Shown here one piece after another: positions 61,401 through 64,000 of a stretch of DNA of 64,000 bases (its first letter is position 1; every line of letters begins with the position of its first letter). Origin of the DNA: Macrotrachela quadricornifera (taxonomy: Eukaryota; Rotifera; Eurotatoria; Philodinida; Philodinidae); assembly GCA_022393335.1 (NCBI GenBank), contig JAJEKB010021543.1, forward strand, positions 605,875-669,874, in the 5' to 3' direction. The translations under genes were made by a program, and so were the position numbers. The notes below the pieces were generated by a model. That model saw only the letters and a program-made list of their open reading frames with translations. It was not told the origin of the DNA and did no database searches.

Positions 61401-64000
61401 ATTTCTCTTGTTTTTTTTTATTTTAGAAATTTTTATTTTTTAGATCATGTAGAATTTTTATCAAATGGTCAGTTCGAATGATTCCATCAGAAATGATTAG
61501 AATTATAGTAAGTTTAAAAATTTCTTCTCTTTTAATTAAATAATAAAATTATATATAAAAAAAAAGGAATCAGAAGAATCATTATCGAATGCAATTGTTC
61601 TTCTTATACAATCAGCAATTAAAGAAGAGTAAGTTGTTATATACAAGTCAATGGAAGTCTTCGCCTTTTTAGAATTTTTGAAAATATTCCATTGTGTAGA
61701 TGTATCTATAACAATCTGGTTATTAATATGATATAAACTTTCTATATCTTACATTTTGACTTGATCTCAACAGAGCCTAGCACTTCAACACTGACAAGGA
61801 AACATTTCCAAGTTTTCAACTTGGATCAGTTATATTTTGCTTCTATATCGTTCAGACTTCATGATAGTTTACCTAGTTATTGTTATTCTAAGGCGGAGAC
61901 TTTTATACATTATAATCATTAAATTCCAACTAAAAAAAATAAATTTAAAATTTTTTAAGAATGAATAAAATAAATATTTCAACTGGTAATGAACTATATC
62001 ATGATATTGAACAAATATCTCGTCATCGTTTATCATCACAAGCACTTTCAAATGTAAAAAGAAAATGAAATTCTGAAATTAACTTAAAATATTATTATTT
62101 TTTTTTTTAATAATTTAGTTATTTATTTCAAGTCTATTAAAATCTGATAGTATTGAATGTTTTCAAATTGTTCGTTCAATTTTATCACGTATTCATATTC
62201 CATTAATTATTCAAGCAGCAACAGATTATATTGATTCAGCAAAAAATGGACAAGATAAAAATATTATTCTTGCAAAGTAAAATAACACAAATAAAAAAAT
62301 AATATTATATATTTATTTAAATTTTCATATTATTAGACATTGTTTGGATTTAATTGATGATTCATCATTAGTAGTAAATGAAAGAAATTTAATTGAATCA
62401 CAAAATATTTGTGATTTTTTTCATTATTCAATAACACCTCTTGAAAGTAAATAATTTATATTAATGAATACTATTTTATATTTATTTATATTTATCTAGT
62501 TCGTCGTCATCCAAATCCAATGCAAATTATTCCTGCAATTCTTAATTCAAATCCTCAAGCTTATAAAAATACAAGCAAAGTATAAAATGATTTATTATTC
62601 TTATAAATTAACAAATTTTTTTTTTTAGTTAATTTCTTTAGCATTAAATCTTCAAACTGGAAATAAACAAGATAAAAAAGATCAATGTATGCTTTATATT
62701 GCTGAACATTGTCTTAAAGTAATTTATTTTCTTATTTAAATACAAAAAATAATTTTTCAACAAATATCAGAAATTAAGTTGTAGAAAATCATTTTTCTCA
62801 CCTATATCAAACTACCAACTGTCTTAAATTGAAATTGAGGCTTGCCAATCATAGTCTAACAGGATGAGTCCTATCACCGATAAAATATTGTTAACATCAT
62901 TGATAAAGTTTATTATAATCAAGATCGATTTCTTGTAAAAAAAAGCTATACAATTATTTTTTATTTGTATTTAAAAGATCAATGATTTAAATATGTGTTG
63001 GGAATTATGTTCATATTTAGTTGAAGAAAATTATAGTTTATCATGGAAATGTTGTTGGGCATTAATTAATAAAAATTCAACATATATTAATGAATCAATA
63101 TTATCATTTATTAGTCTTCATTGTGATAAAATACTTTTGGATGATGTTTTAAAGAAATCGATTTTTATTCGAGATCATCAATCAATACCAAATGTTTGTT
63201 TTAATTTTTAAATGTATTTTCTTTTTTGTGTTTGAATTAAAAATGTTTAATTTTTAGGAAGGATATCAATTAACATCAACATATTCATATTATTCGAATT
63301 CATTTTATGATAGAAATTATTTTCAACAGGTATTTTTCTCTTTTTTTTTCTAATTTTATTTTTCTATATAATATATTTAGATGGAATTAAAAGAAATTCC
63401 ATTATTAAAATCTCCACCAATTGGTAAGTGATTAAAAAAAATGTAATAAAATCGATAAAATAAATAAAAATTATTTTAGATGAAAAAGATGCAATAAAAT
63501 ATGTTAATATTGATACACCATTATTTATTATGGTTTATTTAGCATCAAATACAAATGTAAGTTTGATTTTGATTGAGAGAATAACATTCAAACCTCTTGA
63601 AAGTGAGGTAATAATCGGAGATGTGAGTGTAGGCGAAACCATAGATGATATTTAGGTGTTTGTGAGATTCTGAAACCGATCTGAGTGTCAATCAGGTCAA
63701 CACTCATCCGGCACCTGCAGCCATTGTCTTATCCACAGGAAGAGCCTCACAGTTTGTTTTTCATGATAAAATCGTTTACTTCCCTTTTTAAATTTTAGAA
63801 TGATATTTTAATTGCAAAAGATAATGAATATGCATTACAATTATCTATATATTGTCAATCATTAATGAAAAGTTCAATTCCTCGTAATTTTAATGCAATA
63901 CCATCTTCAATAATCGATAAAAAATTTATTGAAAATAATGAAAATTTTACTCGTTTAATACAAAATCGTCAATATTCAGTATTAAATCAATTAGATAATT
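58408..64000 (+). CDS. NBAS: NBAS, NRZ/Dsl1 tethering-complex subunit (5' part)
   Basis: NBAS with ZW10 and RINT1 forms the ER tether for COPI vesicles, and it also joins nonsense-mediated decay in vertebrates. Twenty exons are visible: 58408-58510, 58565-58667, 58724-58958, 59012-59070, 59130-59496, 59549-59605, 59660-60475, 60607-61382, 61444-61507, 61567-61628, 61960-62053, 62119-62276, 62337-62446, 62500-62579, 62629-62718, 62978-63193, 63258-63329, 63381-63423, 63480-63556, 63799-64000. Every junction keeps frame, giving about 1261 aa before the window ends; human NBAS is 2371 aa. The N-terminal propeller has NCIAWSNNGKLLAYGHWSGS, equivalent to the vertebrate VAWS.D.LLAYA.S.G block. LLYRRKLLDEKRKLCLYDDL and WYNERIHSFESYGFIENALQ match the start of the Sec39 alpha-solenoid. 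Introns are mostly about 50-65 bp; those at 61629-61959, 62719-62977 and 63557-63798 are longer. Confidence 0.93.
63590..63760 (+). ncRNA. Candidate structured RNA inside an NBAS intron
   Basis: Intron 19 of NBAS is 242 bp and much richer in G and C than the other introns. It can fold on itself: GTGAGG (63603) pairs with CCTCAC (63745), TGAGTGT (63623) with ACACTCA (63700), and CCTG (63714) with CAGG (63736). A Cys-like ACA follows the outer stem. Intron-hosted snoRNAs in animals look broadly like this, but I cannot fit a clean C/D or H/ACA model. Confidence 0.25.

Overview
This is AT-rich eukaryotic DNA from a small ciliated animal. The coding genes have many exons, most introns are about 45-70 bp with clean GT-AG borders, and several genes encode animal-type proteins: alpha-COP, NBAS, a CEP83-like centriole protein, a HAX1-like protein and a GT61 glycosyltransferase. 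Compact genes, a lone ADP-ribosyltransferase, an F-box gene, decayed gene fragments and many small DNA-transposon derivatives fit a bdelloid rotifer best. That is inference, because no marker gene is present.

Layout. 1-17.7 kb is gene-dense: the end of a secreted Cys-rich protein, COPA (16 exons, 1238 aa), a HAX1-like gene, an unrecognised 301-aa gene, a minus-strand gene cut off by a small mobile element, and a divergent pair of unrecognised genes around a 266-bp shared promoter region. 17.7-23.7 kb is gene-free apart from an element with long inverted repeats. 23.7-28.8 kb holds a GT61 glycosyltransferase, an intact tRNA-Ser(CGA) and a CEP83-like gene. 28.8-57 kb is accessory: one F-box gene with elements in a swollen intron, a broken hemerythrin-like gene, a hAT transposase remnant, one ART gene, tandem repeats, and at least ten non-autonomous elements with inverted ends. 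57.3-64 kb returns to ordinary genes: a stand-alone SH3 protein and the first 20 exons of NBAS, which runs off the right edge.

Shared function. COPA (COPI coat) and NBAS (NRZ/Dsl1 tether that receives COPI vesicles at the ER) act in the same Golgi-to-ER route, but they lie 52 kb apart and no co-regulation is visible. A degraded piece of an NBAS-like gene lies 3.2 kb upstream of the intact one.

Most unusual content. (1) At 32.49-33.06 kb nine ~70-bp tandem units each read, on the minus strand, as a 26-nt micro-exon plus a ~44-nt intron; seven of the eight 5' splice junctions that can be read and seven of the nine 3' splice sites are intact, one donor being GC. A related one-off case is at 33.53-33.61 kb. 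(2) Several element families share one design: inverted termini, often with target duplications, around a body of short degenerate self-complementary words repeated many times. The words differ by family (CGTATACGG, GTCGGAT, GAAGTAC, GAGTCA, CGAACCCG, GTCACGGT, GGGTCC). (3) A 975-bp element at 50.16 kb is an almost complete palindrome.
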